Origin: Ehretia macrophylla
Taxonomy: Eukaryota > Streptophyta > Magnoliopsida > Boraginales > Ehretiaceae
Length of the DNA stretch: 64,000 bases
Reading direction: 5' to 3'
NCBI GenBank assembly: GCA_037974665.1
Contig: CM075767.1
Span: 89,120,644-89,184,643 of the forward strand
Part shown: positions 1-11,836 of the stretch, in pieces
How positions within the stretch are numbered: the first letter of the stretch is position 1
Layout: every line of letters begins with the position of its first letter
Program-made: the position numbers and the translations under genes
The notes under the pieces: generated by a model
Seen by the model: only the letters and a program-made list of their open reading frames with translations
The model's database searches: none
What the model was told of the DNA's origin: nothing

Positions 1-151
1 TACAACATGTCAATATCACGTCTTGCGAGGATGCTACGTTGTTGAAGCAGATGGGTTGTCGTTAAGCCCATTGGGCCTTTTGAATGAGCCATCTCTCTAG
101 GCGGGGACTGTGAACCGTTAACACATATAGGAATTGTGCCCTCAACAGGAC

Positions 152-270
152 GGTTGCGCTCATACCAGCACTAATGCACCGGATCCCATCAGAACTCCGA
201 AGTTAAGAGTGCTTGGGTGAGAGTAGTACTAGGATGGGTGACCCCTTGGGAAGTCCTCGTGTTGCACCCC
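152..270 (+). rRNA. 5S rRNA gene, copy 1
   Basis: 5S rRNA of the large ribosomal subunit, made by RNA polymerase III. The gene starts at the G of GGTTGCG and ends in GCACCCC, which pairs with the 5' end as the terminal helix. Internal promoter elements are the A box (about nt 50-64), intermediate element (67-72) and C box (80-97). Changes from the window consensus: G3T, A8C, C57A, C67T, C95T. Upstream CATATA and the downstream T8 run are normal. Expression cannot be judged from sequence. Confidence 0.93.
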
Positions 271-826
271 CTTTTCAATTTTTTTTGCCGTAGTTACGGT
301 TGCCAAGATACTTTATCCACCAAATCTATTACCGAATCCCACGGAACATTGGGCAAGACAACTTCGCTTCACGTAGTGGCTGGGCCCGCAAATCGAGGGC
401 GTAGTGTTTGTGACCAGGTCTTCGTCGCTCCGGTGCCCATAACTTTTGATCTGTAAGGAGTTACGCGGCGCACAGCATACCGTTGCAAAGCTCTCTGAGA
501 GATCTACGACGAGGGCAACGAGCTTGCTCGCTTTGCCTGTTTTTGGAGACCAAAATCGAACGTTTTCATCAGTTTCAAGCAACTTTTCTTGTTTTGCTCT
601 GTTTTTCCGTCCCGGATCGTACGTCATGAGCTATTAAAAGGACGACAACCTGACTCGCGGGACATCAGAGGGCCCTACAATGGGTCGATATCACGTCTTG
701 CGAGGATGATGCGTTGTTCAAGTGGATGGGTTGCCGTCAAGCCCATTCGGCCTTTTGAATGGGCCTTCTCTCTAGGTTGGGACTATGAACCGTTAACACA
801 TATAGGAATTGTTCCCTTAGCATGAT

Positions 827-945
827 GGGTGCGATCATACCAGCACTAATGCACCGGGTCCCGTTAGAACTCCGAAGTTAAGCGTGCTTGGGCGAGAGTA
901 GTACTAGGATGGGTGACCCCCTTGGAAGTCCTCGTGTTGCACCCC
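827..945 (+). rRNA. 5S rRNA gene, copy 2
   Basis: Changes: A32G, A37G, C39T, G97T. The upstream GC dinucleotide has become TC (gttccc) and the -1 base is T, so the upstream promoter is weakened although the internal one is intact. Confidence 0.93.
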
Positions 946-1503
946 CTTTTCAATTTTTTTTGCCTTGGTCAGGGTTGCCAAGATACTCTATCCACCAAAT
1001 CTCTATTACCGAATCCCACGGCACCTTGGGCAATACAACTTCGCTTCACGTGGAGGCCGGGCCCACAAACTGAGGGCGTAGGGCTTGTGACCAGGTTTCC
1101 GTCGCTCTGGTGCCCATAACTTTTGATCCGTAATGAGTTACACGGTGCACAGCAAATCGTTGCAAAGCTCTCTCAGAGCTCTGCCACGGGGGCAGTTAGC
1201 TTGCTCTCTGTGTCCATTTTTGGAGCCCAAAATCGAATGTTTTCTTTAGTTTCAGGCCACTTATCTTCCTTTGCCCTATTTTTTCATCCCGAATCGTACG
1301 TCGTGAGCTGTTAAAAGGAAAACAACCTGACTCGCTGTACATCAGAGGGCCCTACAACATGTCGATATCACGTCTTGCGAGGATGTTGCGTTGTTGAAGC
1401 AGATGGGTTGTCGTTATGTCCATTGGGCCTTTTGAATGGGCCATCTATTTAGGCTGGGACTCTGAACCGTTAACACATATAGAAATTGTGGCCACAACAT
1501 GAC

Positions 1504-1622
1504 GGGTGCGATCATACCAACCCTAATGCACCGGATCCCATCAGAAGTCCGAAGTTAAGCGTGCTTGGACGAGAGTAGTACTAGGATGGGTAACCCCCTG
1601 GGAAGTCCTCGTCTTGCACCCC
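1504..1622 (+). rRNA. 5S rRNA gene, copy 3
   Basis: Changes: G17A, A19C, C44G, G66A, G89A, G110C. G66A lies next to the intermediate element and G89A in the C box. Confidence 0.92.
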
Positions 1623-2180
1623 CTTTTCAATTTTTTTTGCCCTGGTTAGGGTTGCCATGATACTTTATCCACCAAATCTCTATTACCGAATCCCACGGAA
1701 CATTGGGCAAGACAACTTCGCTTCACGTAGTGGCAGGGCCCGCAAACCGAGGGCGGTGGGATTGTCACCAGGCCTACCTAGCTACGGTACCCATAACTTT
1801 TGATCCGTAAAGAGTTATGCGGAGCCCAGCATACCGTTGCAAAGCCCTCTCAGAGCTCTACGACAGGGGCAGCCTGCTTGCTCGCTGTGCCCATTATTGG
1901 TGCCCAAAATCGAATTGTTTAATCAGTTTCTGGACATTTTTCTTCTTTTGCCTTGTTTTTCAGTCCCGGATCGTACGTCGTGAGCAGGTAAAAGGACGAC
2001 AAGCAGACTCGCGGTACATCAGAGGGCCATACAATGTGTCGATATCACGTCTTTCAAGGATGCTGCGTTGTTGAATCGGATGGGTTGTCGTTAAGCCCAT
2101 CGGGCCTTTTGAATGGGCCATCTCTCTATACTTGCACTGTGAACCATTAACACATATAGGAATTGTGCACTGAACATGAC

Positions 2181-2299
2181 GGGTGCAATCATACCAGCAC
2201 TAATGCAACGGATCCTATCAGAACTCCGAAGTTAAGCTTGCTTGGGCGAGAGTAGTACTAGGATGGGGAACCCCCTGGGAAGTCCTCGAGTTGCACACC
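2181..2299 (+). rRNA. 5S rRNA gene, copy 4
   Basis: Changes: G7A, C28A, C36T, G58T, T88G, G89A, T109A, C117A. Two changes fall in the C box and one in the terminal helix, making this a fairly decayed copy. Its spacer is about 10 bp short near 2605 (period 666). Confidence 0.9.
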
Positions 2300-2846
2300 A
2301 TATTCAATTTTTTTAGCCCTGGTTAGGGTTGCCAAGATACTTTATCCCCCAAATCTCTATTACCGAATCCCACGGAACATTGGGCAAGACAACTTGGGTT
2401 CATGTAGAGGTAGGGGCCGCAAACCGAGGGCGTGGGGTTTATGACCAGGTCTCCGTCGCTCAGGTGCCTATAACTTTTGCTCCGTAAGGAGTTACGCGGC
2501 GCACAGCATTCCGTTGCAAAGCACTCTAAGAGCTCTACAACTGGGACAGCCAGTTTGCTCGTTGTGCCCGTTTTTGGAGCCCAAAATCGAACGTTTTCAT
2601 CAGTTTTCTTATTTTGCCCAATTTTTTCATCCCAGATCGTACGTCATGAGTTGTTAAAAGGACGACAACCTGACTCGCAGTACATCAGAGGGCCCTACAA
2701 TTTGTCGATATCACGTCTTGCGAGGATGCTGCGTTCTTGAAGCGGATGGGTTGTCGTTAAGCCTATTGGGCCTTTTGAATGGGCGATCTCTCTAAGCCTA
2801 CACTGTGAACCGTTTACACATATAGGAATTGTGCCCTCAACATGAC

Positions 2847-2965
2847 GGGTGCGATCATACCAGCACTAATGTACCAGATCCCATCAGAACTCCGAAGTTA
2901 AGCATGCTTGGGCAAGAGTAGTACTAAGATGGATGACCCCCTGGGAAGTCCTCGTGTTGCACCCC
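2847..2965 (+). rRNA. 5S rRNA gene, copy 5
   Basis: Changes: C26T, G30A, G58A, G68A, G81A, G87A. All are transitions, and three (30, 58, 68) are at CpG sites. Upstream elements are canonical. Confidence 0.92.
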
Positions 2966-3522
2966 CTTTTCAAATTTTTTTGCCCTGGTTAGGGTTGCCA
3001 AGATACTTTACCCACCAAATCTCTATTACCGAATCCCACAGAACATTGGGCAAGACAACTTCGCTTCACGTAGAGGCCGGGACCGCAAACCGAGGGCGTA
3101 GGGTTTGTGACCAGGTCTCTGTCGCTTCGGTGCCCATAACTTTTGATCCGTAAAGAGTTACGCAGTGCACAACATACCGTTGCTAAGCTCTATGAGAGCT
3201 CTACAACAGGGGCAGCTAGCTTGCTCGCTGTGCCCCTTTTTGGAGACCAAAATCAAACGTTTTAATCAGTTTCAGGCCACTTTTGTTCTTTTGCCCTATT
3301 TTTCCGTCCCGGATTGTACGTCGTAAGCTGTTAAAAGGACGACAACCTGATTCGCAGTACATCAGAGGGCCCTACAATGTGTCGATATCACGTCTTGCGA
3401 GGATGCTGCATTGTTGAAGCGGATGGGTTGTCGTTAAGTCCATTGGGCCTTTTGAATAGGCCATCTCTCTAGGATGGCACTGTTAACCATTAACACCTAA
3501 AGGAATTGTTCCTCATCATGAC

Positions 3523-3641
3523 GGGTGCGATCATACCAACACTAATGCACCGGATCCCATTAGAATATCGAAGTTAAGCGTGCTTGGGCGAAAGTAGCAC
3601 TAGGATGGGTGACCCCCTGGGAAGTCCTCGTGTTGCACCCC
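3523..3641 (+). rRNA. 5S rRNA gene, copy 6
   Basis: Changes: G17A, C39T, C44T, T45A, C46T, G70A, T76C. The upstream TATA-like box is degraded to CCTAAAGG. Confidence 0.91.
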
Positions 3642-4198
3642 ATTTTCAAATTTTTTTGCCCTGGTTAGGGTTGCCAAATACTTTGTCTACCAAATCTCTA
3701 TTACTGAATCCCACGAAACATTGGGCAAGACAACTTCGCTTCACGTAGTGGCCGAGCCCGTAAACCGAGGGTGTAGGGTTTGTGACCAGGTTTCCGTCGC
3801 TCTGGTGCCCATACCTTTTGATCCGTAAGGAGTTACGCGGCGCACAACATACCGTTGCAAAGCTCTCTGAGAGCTCTACGACGGGGACAGCCAGCTTGCT
3901 TGCTGTGCCCATTTTTGGAGCCCAAAATTGAATGTTTTCAGCAGTTTTAGGACACTTTTCTTCTTTTGCCCTATTTTTTAATACCGGATCGTACATCGTG
4001 AGTTGTTAAGAGGATGACAACCAGACTCGCGGTACATCAGAGGGCCCTAAAATGTGTCGATATCACGTCTTGCGAGGATGCTGCGTTGTTGAGGCGAATG
4101 GGTTGTCGTTAAGCCCATTGGGCCTTTTGAATGGGCCATCTCTCTAGGCTGGCACTGTGAACCGTTAACACATATAGGAATTGTTCCCTCAACTTGAC

Positions 4199-4317
4199 GG
4201 GTGCGATCATACCAGCACTAATGCAACGGATCCCATCAGAATTCCGAAGTTAAGCGTGCTTGGGCGAGAGTAGTGCTAGGATGGGTGACTCCCTGGGAAG
4301 TCCTCATGTTGCACCCC
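4199..4317 (+). rRNA. 5S rRNA gene, copy 7
   Basis: Changes: C28A, C44T, A77G, C92T, G108A. The upstream GC has become TC (gttccc). Confidence 0.93.
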
Positions 4318-4874
4318 CTTTTCAAATTTTTTTCCCTGGTTAGGGTTGCCAAGATACTTTATCCAACAAATCTCAATTACCGAAGCCCACAGAACATTGG
4401 GCAAGACAATTTTACTTCACGTAGAGGCTGGGGTCGTAAACCGGGGGCATATGGTTTGTGACCAGGTATCTGTCGCTCCGGTGCCCATAACTTTTGATCC
4501 GTAAGGATTTACGCGGCGCACAGCTTACCGTTGCAAAGTTCTCCGAGAGCTCTACGACGGAGGCAGCTAGCATGCTGGCTGTGCCCCGTTTTGGAGCCCA
4601 AAATCAAATGTTTTCATCAATTTCAGGCCACTTTCATTCTTTTGCTCTATTTTTCCGTTCCGGATTGTACGTTGTGAGCTATTAAAAGGACGACAACCTG
4701 ACTCGACGGACATCATAGGGCCCTACAACGTGTTGATATCATGTCTTGTGAGGATGCTGCGTTGTTGAAGCGGATGTGTTGTCGTTAAGCCCATTGGGCC
4801 TTTTGAATGAGCCATCTCCCTAGACTAGGACTGTGAACCGTTAACACATATAGGAATTGTGCCCTCAACATGAC

Positions 4875-4993
4875 GGGTGCGATCATACCAGCACTAATGC
4901 TCCGGATCCCATCAGAACTCTGAAGTTAAGCGTGCTTGGGCGAGAGCAGTACTAGGATGGGTGACCCCCTGGGAAGTCCTCGTGTTGCACCCA
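4875..4993 (+). rRNA. 5S rRNA gene, copy 8
   Basis: Changes: A27T, C47T, T73C, C119A. Upstream elements are canonical; this is one of the better preserved copies. Confidence 0.94.
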
Positions 4994-5551
4994 CTTTTCA
5001 ATTTTTTTTGCCCTGGTTTGGGTTGCCATGATACTTTATCTAACAAATCTCTATTACAGAATCCAACAGAACATTGGGCAAGAAAACTTCGCTTCACGTA
5101 AAGGCCGGGCCCGCAAACAGAGGGCGTAGGGTTTGTGACCAGGTCTCCGTCGCTCCGGTGCCCATAACTTTTGATCTGTAAGGAGTTACACGTCGCATAG
5201 CATACCGTTGCCAAGCTCTCTGAGAGCTCTACGACGGGGGCAGCCAGCTTGCTCGCTGTGCCCATTTTTGGAGCCCAAAATCGAATGTGTTCATCAGTTT
5301 CAGGAAACTTTTCTTCTTTTGCTCTGTTTTTCCATCCCGGATCGTACGTCATGAGCTATTAAAAGGACGACAACCTGACTCACGGTACATCAGCGGGCCC
5401 TACAACGTGTCGATATCACGTCTTGAGAGGATGCTGCGTTGTTGAAGCGGATGGGTTGTCGTTAAGCCCTTTGGGCCTTTTGAATGGGCCATCTCTCTAG
5501 GCTGGCATTGTGAACCGTTAACACTTATAAGAATTGTGCCCTCAACATCAC

Positions 5552-5670
5552 GGGTGCAATCATACCACCACTAATGCACTGGAACCCATCAGAACTCTGA
5601 AGTTAAGCGTGCTTGGGCGAGAGTAGTACTAGGATGGGTGACCCCCTGGGAAGTCCTCGTGTTGCACCCC
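5552..5670 (+). rRNA. 5S rRNA gene, copy 9
   Basis: Changes: G7A, G17C, C29T, T33A, C47T; three are CpG transitions. The TATA-like box reads CTTATAAG. Confidence 0.93.
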
Positions 5671-6223
5671 CATTTCAGTTTTTTTTGCCTGGCTAGGGGT
5701 GCCAATATACTTTATCCACCAAATCTCTATTACCGAATCCCACGGAACATTGGGCAAGACAACTTCGCTTCACGTAGAGGCCGGGCCTGCAAACCGAGAG
5801 CGTAGGGTTTGTGACCAGGTCTCCGTCGCTCCGGTGCCCATAACATTTGATCCGTAAGGAGTTACATGGCGCACAGCATACTGTTGCAAAGCTCTCTGAG
5901 AGCTCTATGACGGGGGCAGCCTGCTCAATGTGCCCATTTTTGGAGCCCAAAATTGAACGTTTTCATCAGTTTCAGGAGACTTTTCTTCGTTTGCCCTATT
6001 TTTTTATCCCGGATCATACGTCGTGAGCTGTTAAAAGGATGACAACCTGACTCGCGGTACATCAGAGGGCCCTACAACGTGTCGATATCACGTCTTGTGA
6101 GGATGCTGCATTATTGAAGTGGATGGGTTGTCGTTAAGCCCATTGGGCCTTTTGAATAGGCCATCTCTCTCGGCTGGCACTGTGAACAGTTAACACATAT
6201 AGGAATTATGCCCTCAACTTGAT

Positions 6224-6342
6224 GGGTGCGATCATACCAGCAATAATGTAACGGATCCCATAAGAACTCCGAAGTTAAGCGTGCTTGAGCGAGAGTAGTA
6301 CTAGGATGGGTGACCCCCTGGGAAGTCCTCGTGTTGTACCCC
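6224..6342 (+). rRNA. 5S rRNA gene, copy 10
   Basis: Changes: C20A, C26T, C28A, C39A, G65A, C114T. The -1 base is T. The following spacer lacks about 16 bp near 6642 (period 660). Confidence 0.92.
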
Positions 6343-6883
6343 CTTTTCAATTTTTTATGCCCTGGTTAGGGTTGCCAAGATACTTTATCCACCAAATCTC
6401 TATTATCGAATCCCACGGAACATTGGGCAAGACAACTTTGCTCCACGTAGAGGCCGGGCCTGTAAACTGAGGACGTAAGGTTTGTGACCAGGTCTCCGTC
6501 GCGCTGGTGCCCATAACTTTTGATCCATAAGGAGTTACGCTGTGCACAGCATACCGATGCAAAGCTCTCTGAGAGCTGTACGACGAGGGCAGCCAGCATG
6601 CTCGCTGTGCCCCTCTTTGGAGCCCAAAATTGAACATTTTCATAAGTTTTTTGCTCTATTTTTTCATCCCGGATTGTACGTCGTGAGCTGTTAAAAGGAC
6701 GACAACCTGACTCGCGGGACATCAGAGCGTCCTACGACGTGTTGATATCACGTCTTTCGAGATTGCTGTGTTGTTGAAGCGGATGGGTTGTCGTTAAGCC
6801 CATTGGGCCATCTGAATGAGCCATCTCTCTAGGCTGGGACTGTGAACCGTTAACACATATAGGAATTGTTCCCTCAACATGAC

Positions 6884-7002
6884 AGGTGCGACCATGCCAG
6901 CACTAATGCACCGGATCCCATCAGAACTCCAAAGTTAACCGTGCTTGGGCGAGAGTAGTACTAGGATGGGTGACCCCCTGGGAAGTCCTCGTGTTGCACC
7001 CC
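6884..7002 (+). rRNA. 5S rRNA gene, copy 11 (upstream member of compact pair)
   Basis: Changes: G1A, T9C, A13G, G48A, G56C. Its spacer is cut to 98 bp by a large deletion, so the next gene starts only 217 bp downstream. Its own T8 terminator remains. Confidence 0.93.
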
Positions 7003-7100
7003 CATTTCAGTTTTTTTTGCCCTGGTTAGGGTTGCCAGGATACTTTATCAACCAAATCTCTATTACCGAATCCCACTGAACATTGGGCAAGACAACTGAC
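7003..7100 (+). repeat. Truncated 98-bp 5S spacer (about 460-bp deletion)
   Basis: The spacer runs normally through GGGCAAGACAAC and then joins TGAC directly before the next gene. All spacer from the TAGGGTTT motif to the core promoter is missing. CAAC occurs on both sides of the deleted segment (GACAAC and CTCAAC), which suggests short-homology deletion or unequal exchange. Confidence 0.9.
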
Positions 7101-7219
7101 GGGTGCGATCATACCACCACTAATGCACCGGATCCCATCAGAACACCGAACTTAAGCGTGCTTTGTCGAGAGTAGTACTAGGATGGGTGACCCCCTGGGA
7201 AGTCCTCGTGTTGCACCCC
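7101..7219 (+). rRNA. 5S rRNA gene, copy 12 (no upstream promoter)
   Basis: Changes: G17C, T45A, G51C, G64T, G66T. The spacer deletion removed its CATATA and GC elements; only TGAC just before the start survives. Three changes lie in or beside the A box, so transcription is doubtful. Confidence 0.9.
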
Positions 7220-7777
7220 CTTTTCAATTTTTTTTTCCCTGGTTAGGATTGCCATGATATTTTATCCTCCAAATCTCTATTACTGAATCCCACGGAACAT
7301 TGGGCAAGACAACTTCGCTTCCCGTAGAGGCCGGGCCCGCAAACCGAGGGCGTAGGGTTTGTGACCGGGTCTTTGTCGCTCCAGTGCGTATAACTTTTGA
7401 TCCGTAAGGAGTTACGCGGCGCACAGCATACCGTTCTAATGCTCTCTGAGAGCTCTACGACGGGGGTAGCCAGCTTGCTCGCTGTGCCAATTTTTGAAGC
7501 CCAAAATTGAATGTTTTCATCAATTTCAAGACATTGTTTTTCGTTTGCCCTGTTTTTCTGTCTCGGATCGTACGTCGTGAGCTATTAAAAGGACAACAAC
7601 CTGACTCGCGGTACATCAAAGGGCCCTACAACGTGTCGATATCACGTCTTGCAAGGATACTACGTTGTTGAAGCGGATGGCTTATCGTTAAGCCCATTGG
7701 GCCTTTTGAATGGGCCATCTCTCTAGGCTGGCACTATGAACCGTTAACACACATATGAATTGTTCCCACAACATGAT

Positions 7778-7896
7778 GGGTGGGATCATACCACCACTAA
7801 TGCACCGGATCCCATCAGAACACCGAAGTTAAGCGTGCTTGGTTGAGAGTAGTACTAGGATGGGTGACCCCCTGGGTAGTCCTCGTGTTGCACACC
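7778..7896 (+). rRNA. 5S rRNA gene, copy 13
   Basis: Changes: C6G, G17C, T45A, G66T, C67T, A100T, C117A. It shares G17C, T45A and G66T with copy 12, so the two are probably close relatives. The upstream GC is TC and -1 is T. Confidence 0.91.
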
Positions 7897-8454
7897 CATT
7901 TCAATTTTTTTTGACCTGGTTAGGGTTGCCAAGAGACTTTATCCACCAAATCTCGATTACCGAATCCCACGGAACATTGGGCAAGATAACTTCACTTCAC
8001 GTAGAGGCCGGGCCCGCAAACCGAGGGCGTAGGGTGTGTGACCATGTCTCCGTCGCTCCGGTGCCCATAACATTTGATGCGTAAGGAGTTACGCGGCGCA
8101 CAGCATACCGTTGCAAAGCTCTCTGAGAGCTCTACGACGGGGACAACCAGCTTGCTCGCGTTGCCCCTTTTTGGCGCCCAAAATCGAATGTTTTCATCAA
8201 TTTTAGGACACTTTTCTTCTGTTCCCCTGTTTTTCCATCCCGTATCGTACGTCGTGGGCTGTTAAAAGGACGCCAACCTGACTCGCCGGACATCACAAGG
8301 CCCTACTTCGTGTCGATATTACGTCTTGCGAGGTTGCTACGTTGTTGAAGTGGATGGGTTGTCGTTAAGCCCGTTGAGCCTTTTGAGTAGGCCATCTCTC
8401 TAGGCTGGCATTGTGAACCGTTAACACATATAGGAATTGTGCCCTCAACATGAC

Positions 8455-8573
8455 GGGTGTGATCATACCAGCACTAATGCAGCAGATCCTATCAGAACTC
8501 CGAAGTTAAGCGTGCTTGGGCGAGAGTAGTACTAGGATGGGTAACCCCCTGGGAAGTCCTCGTGTTGCCCCCC
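8455..8573 (+). rRNA. 5S rRNA gene, copy 14
   Basis: Changes: C6T, C28G, G30A, C36T, G89A, A115C. Upstream elements are canonical. The 3' end reads GCCCCCCC, weakening the terminal helix. Confidence 0.92.
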
Positions 8574-9130
8574 TTTTTCAATTTTTTTTGCCCTGGTTAG
8601 GGTTGCCAAGATCTTTATCCACCAAATCTCTATTACCGAATCCCACGGAACATTGGGCAAGACAACTTCACTTCACGTAGAGGCCGAGCCCGCAAACCAA
8701 GGGCGTAGGGTTTGTGACCAGGTGTCCGTCGCTCCGGTGCCCATAACTTTTGATCTGTAAGGAGTTACGAGGTGCACAGCATACCGTTGCAAAGAACTCT
8801 GAGAGCTCTACAATGGGGGCTGCCAACTTGCTCACTGTGCCCATTTTTGGAGCCCAAAATCGAACGTTTTCATCAGTTTTAGGCTACTTTTCTTCTTTTG
8901 CTCTGTTTTTTCGTCCCGGATCGTACGTCGTGAGTTGTTAAAAGGACGACAACCTTACTTGTGGTACATCAGAGGGCCCTACAACGTGTTGATATCACGT
9001 CTTGCAAGGATGCTGCGTTGTTGAAGCTGATGGGTTGTCGTTAAGCCCATTGGGCCTTTTGAATGGGCCATCTCTCTAGGCTGGCCCTGTGAACCGTTAA
9101 CACATATAGGAATTGTGCCCTCAACATGAC

Positions 9131-9249
9131 GGGTGCAATCATACCACCACTAATGCACCAGATCCCATCAGAACTCTGAAGTTAAGCGTGCTTGGGCTAC
9201 AATAGTACTTGGTTGGGTGACCCCCTGGGAAGTCCCCGTGTTGCAACCC
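9131..9249 (+). rRNA. 5S rRNA gene, copy 15 (damaged intermediate element)
   Basis: Changes: G7A, G17C, G30A, C47T, G68T, G70C, G72A, A80T, A83T, T106C, C116A. The intermediate element is altered at three bases (GCGAGAG to GCTACAA) and the C box at two, so TFIIIA/TFIIIC binding is probably impaired. Upstream elements are canonical. Its spacer is a good example of the consensus spacer. Confidence 0.88.
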
Positions 9250-9807
9250 CATTTCAATTTTTTTTGCCCTGGTTAGGGTTGCCAAGATACTTTATCCACC
9301 AAATATCTATTATCGAATCCTACGGAACATTGGGTAAGACAACTTCGCTTCACGTAGAGGTCGGGCCCGCAAACCGAGGGCGTAGGGTTTGTGACCAGGT
9401 CTCCGTCGCTCCGGTGCCCATAACTTTTGATCCGTAAGGAGTTACGCGGCGCACAGCATACCGTTGCAAAGCTCTCTGAGAGCTCTACGACGGGGGCAGC
9501 CAGCTTGCTCACTTTGCCCATTTTTGGAGCCCAAAATCGATCGTTTTCATCAGTTTCAGGCCACTTTTCTTCTTTTGCCCTATTTTTTCATCCCGTATCG
9601 TACATCGTGAGTTGTTAAAAGGATGACAACCTGACTCGTGGTACATCAGAGGGCCCTACAACGTGTCGATATCACGTCTTGCAAGGATGCTGCGTTGTTG
9701 AAGCGGATGGGTTGTTGTTAAGCCCATTGGGCCTTTTGAATGGGCCATCTCTCTAGGCTGGCACTGTGAACCGTTAACACATATAGGAATTGTGCCCTCA
9801 TCATGAC

Positions 9808-9926
9808 GGGTGCGATCATACCAGTACTAACGCAACGGATCCCATCAGAACTCCAAAGTTAAGCGTGCTTGGCCGAGAGTAGTACTAGGATGGGTGACCC
9901 CGTGGCAAGTCCTCGTGTTGCACCCA
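9808..9926 (+). rRNA. 5S rRNA gene, copy 16
   Basis: Changes: C18T, T24C, C28A, G48A, G66C, C95G, G99C, C119A. Confidence 0.91.
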
Positions 9927-10484
9927 CTTTTCAATTTTTTTTGCCTTGGTTAGGATTGCCAATATACTTTATCCTCCAAATATCTATTACCGAATCCCAT
10001 GGAATATTGGGCAAGACAACTTCGATTCATGTAGAGGTCAGGCCCGCAAACCGAGGGCGTAGGGTTTGTGACCAGGTCTCCGTCGCTTCGGTGCCCATAA
10101 CTTTTGATCTGTCAGGAGTTACGCGGCGTACAACATACCGTTGCAAAGCTCACTGAGAGCTCTACGACGGGGGGAGCTAGCTTGCTCGTTGTGCCCATTT
10201 TTGAAGCCCAAAATCGAATGTTTTCATCAGTTTCAGGACACTTTTCTTCGTTTGCCCTATTTTTTCGTGCCGGATCGTAAGTCGTGAGCTGTTAAAAGGA
10301 CAACAACCTGACTCGCGGTACATCAGAGGGCCCTACAACATGTCGATATCACGTCTTGCAAGGATGCTACGTTATTGAAGCGGATGGGTTGTCGTGAAGC
10401 CCATTGGGCCTTTTGAATGGGCCATCTCTTTATACTGGCACTGTGAACCGTTAACACATATTGGAATTGTGCCCTCAACTTGAC

Positions 10485-10603
10485 GGGTGCGATCATACCA
10501 GCACTAATGCAACGGATCCCATCAGAACTCCGAAGTTGAGCGTGCTTGGGCGAGAGTAGGACTAGGATGGGTGACCCCCTGGGAAGTCCTCGTGTTGCAC
10601 CCC
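10485..10603 (+). rRNA. 5S rRNA gene, copy 17
   Basis: Changes: C28A, A54G, T76G. Only three differences, but A54G is inside the A box. Confidence 0.94.
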
Positions 10604-11161
10604 CTTTTCAATTTTTTTTGCCCTGGTTAGGGTTGTCAAGATACTTTATCCACTGAATCTCTATTACTGAATGCCACGGAACATTGCGCAAGACAACTTC
10701 GCTTCACGTAGAGGCTGGGCCTGCAAACCGAGGGCGTAGGGTTTATGACCAGGTCTCCGTCGGTCCGGCGCCCATAACATTTGATCCGTAAGGAGTTACA
10801 CGGCGCACAGCATACTATTGCAAAGCTCTCTGAGAGCTGTACGACGATGGCAGCCAGCCTGCTCGCTGTGCCCCTTTTTGGAGACAAAAATCCAACGTTT
10901 TCATCGGTTTTAGGACACTTCTCTTCTGCTGCCATGTTTTTCCGTCCCATATCGTACGTCGTGTGCTGTTAAAAGGACGACAACCTGACTCGCTGTGCAT
11001 CAGAGGGCCCTACAACGTGTCAATATCACGTCTTGAGAGGATGCTGCGTTGTTAAAGCAGATGGGTTGTCATTAAGCCCATTGGGCCTTTTGAATAGGCC
11101 ATCTCACTAGGCTGGCACTGTGAACCGTTAACACATATAGGAATTGTGCCCTCAACATGAC

Positions 11162-11280
11162 GGTTGGGATCATTCCAGCACTAATGCACCGGATCCCATC
11201 AGAACACCGAAGTTAAGCGTGCTTGGGCGAGAGTAGTACTAGGATGGGTGACCCCCTGGGAAGTCCTCGTGTTGCACCCC
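11162..11280 (+). rRNA. 5S rRNA gene, copy 18
   Basis: Changes: G3T, C6G, A13T, T45A. Two changes weaken the terminal helix; the internal promoter is intact. Confidence 0.93.
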
Positions 11281-11836
11281 TTTTTCAATTTTTTTTGCCC
11301 TGGTTAGGGTTGCCAAGTTACTTTATCCACCAAATCTCTATTACCGAATCCCACGGAACATTGGGCAAGACAACTTCGCTTCACGTAGAGGTCGGGTCTG
11401 CAAACCGAGGCGTAGGGTTTGTGACCAGGTCTCCGTCTCTTCGGTGCCCATAACTTTTGATCCGTAAGGAGTTATGCGGTGCACAACATACCGTTGCAGT
11501 GCTCTCTGAGAGCTCTACGACGTGGGCAGCAGCTTGCTCGCTGTGCCAATTTTTTGAGCCCAAAATCGAACGTTTTCACCAGTTTCAGGCCACTTTTCTT
11601 CTTTTGCCTTGTTTTTCCGTCCCGGATCGTACTTCTTGAGCTATTAAAAGCTCGACAACTTGACACGCGGTACATCAGAGGGCCCTACAACGTGTCGATA
11701 ACACGTCTTGCGAGGATGCTGCGTTGTTGAAGCGGATGGGTTGTCGTTAAACGCATTGGGCTATTTGAATTGGCCATCTCTCTAGGTTGGCACTGTGAAC
11801 CGTTAACACATATAGGAATTGTGCACTCAACATGAC

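Noticed and set aside
152..945. Cassandra-type retroelements, which carry 5S sequences in their LTRs.
   Set aside because: The units are strictly tandem with full Pol III terminators and one orientation. They have no TG...CA ends, primer-binding site or target duplications around each unit.
7839..8084. Recurring open frame of about 81 codons, starting inside the 5S gene and running into the spacer, seen in dozens of units (and a matching one on the - strand).
   Set aside because: It recurs only because the repeat recurs. It overlaps a Pol III gene, is broken in many units by shifts and stops, and has no known domain or codon signal.
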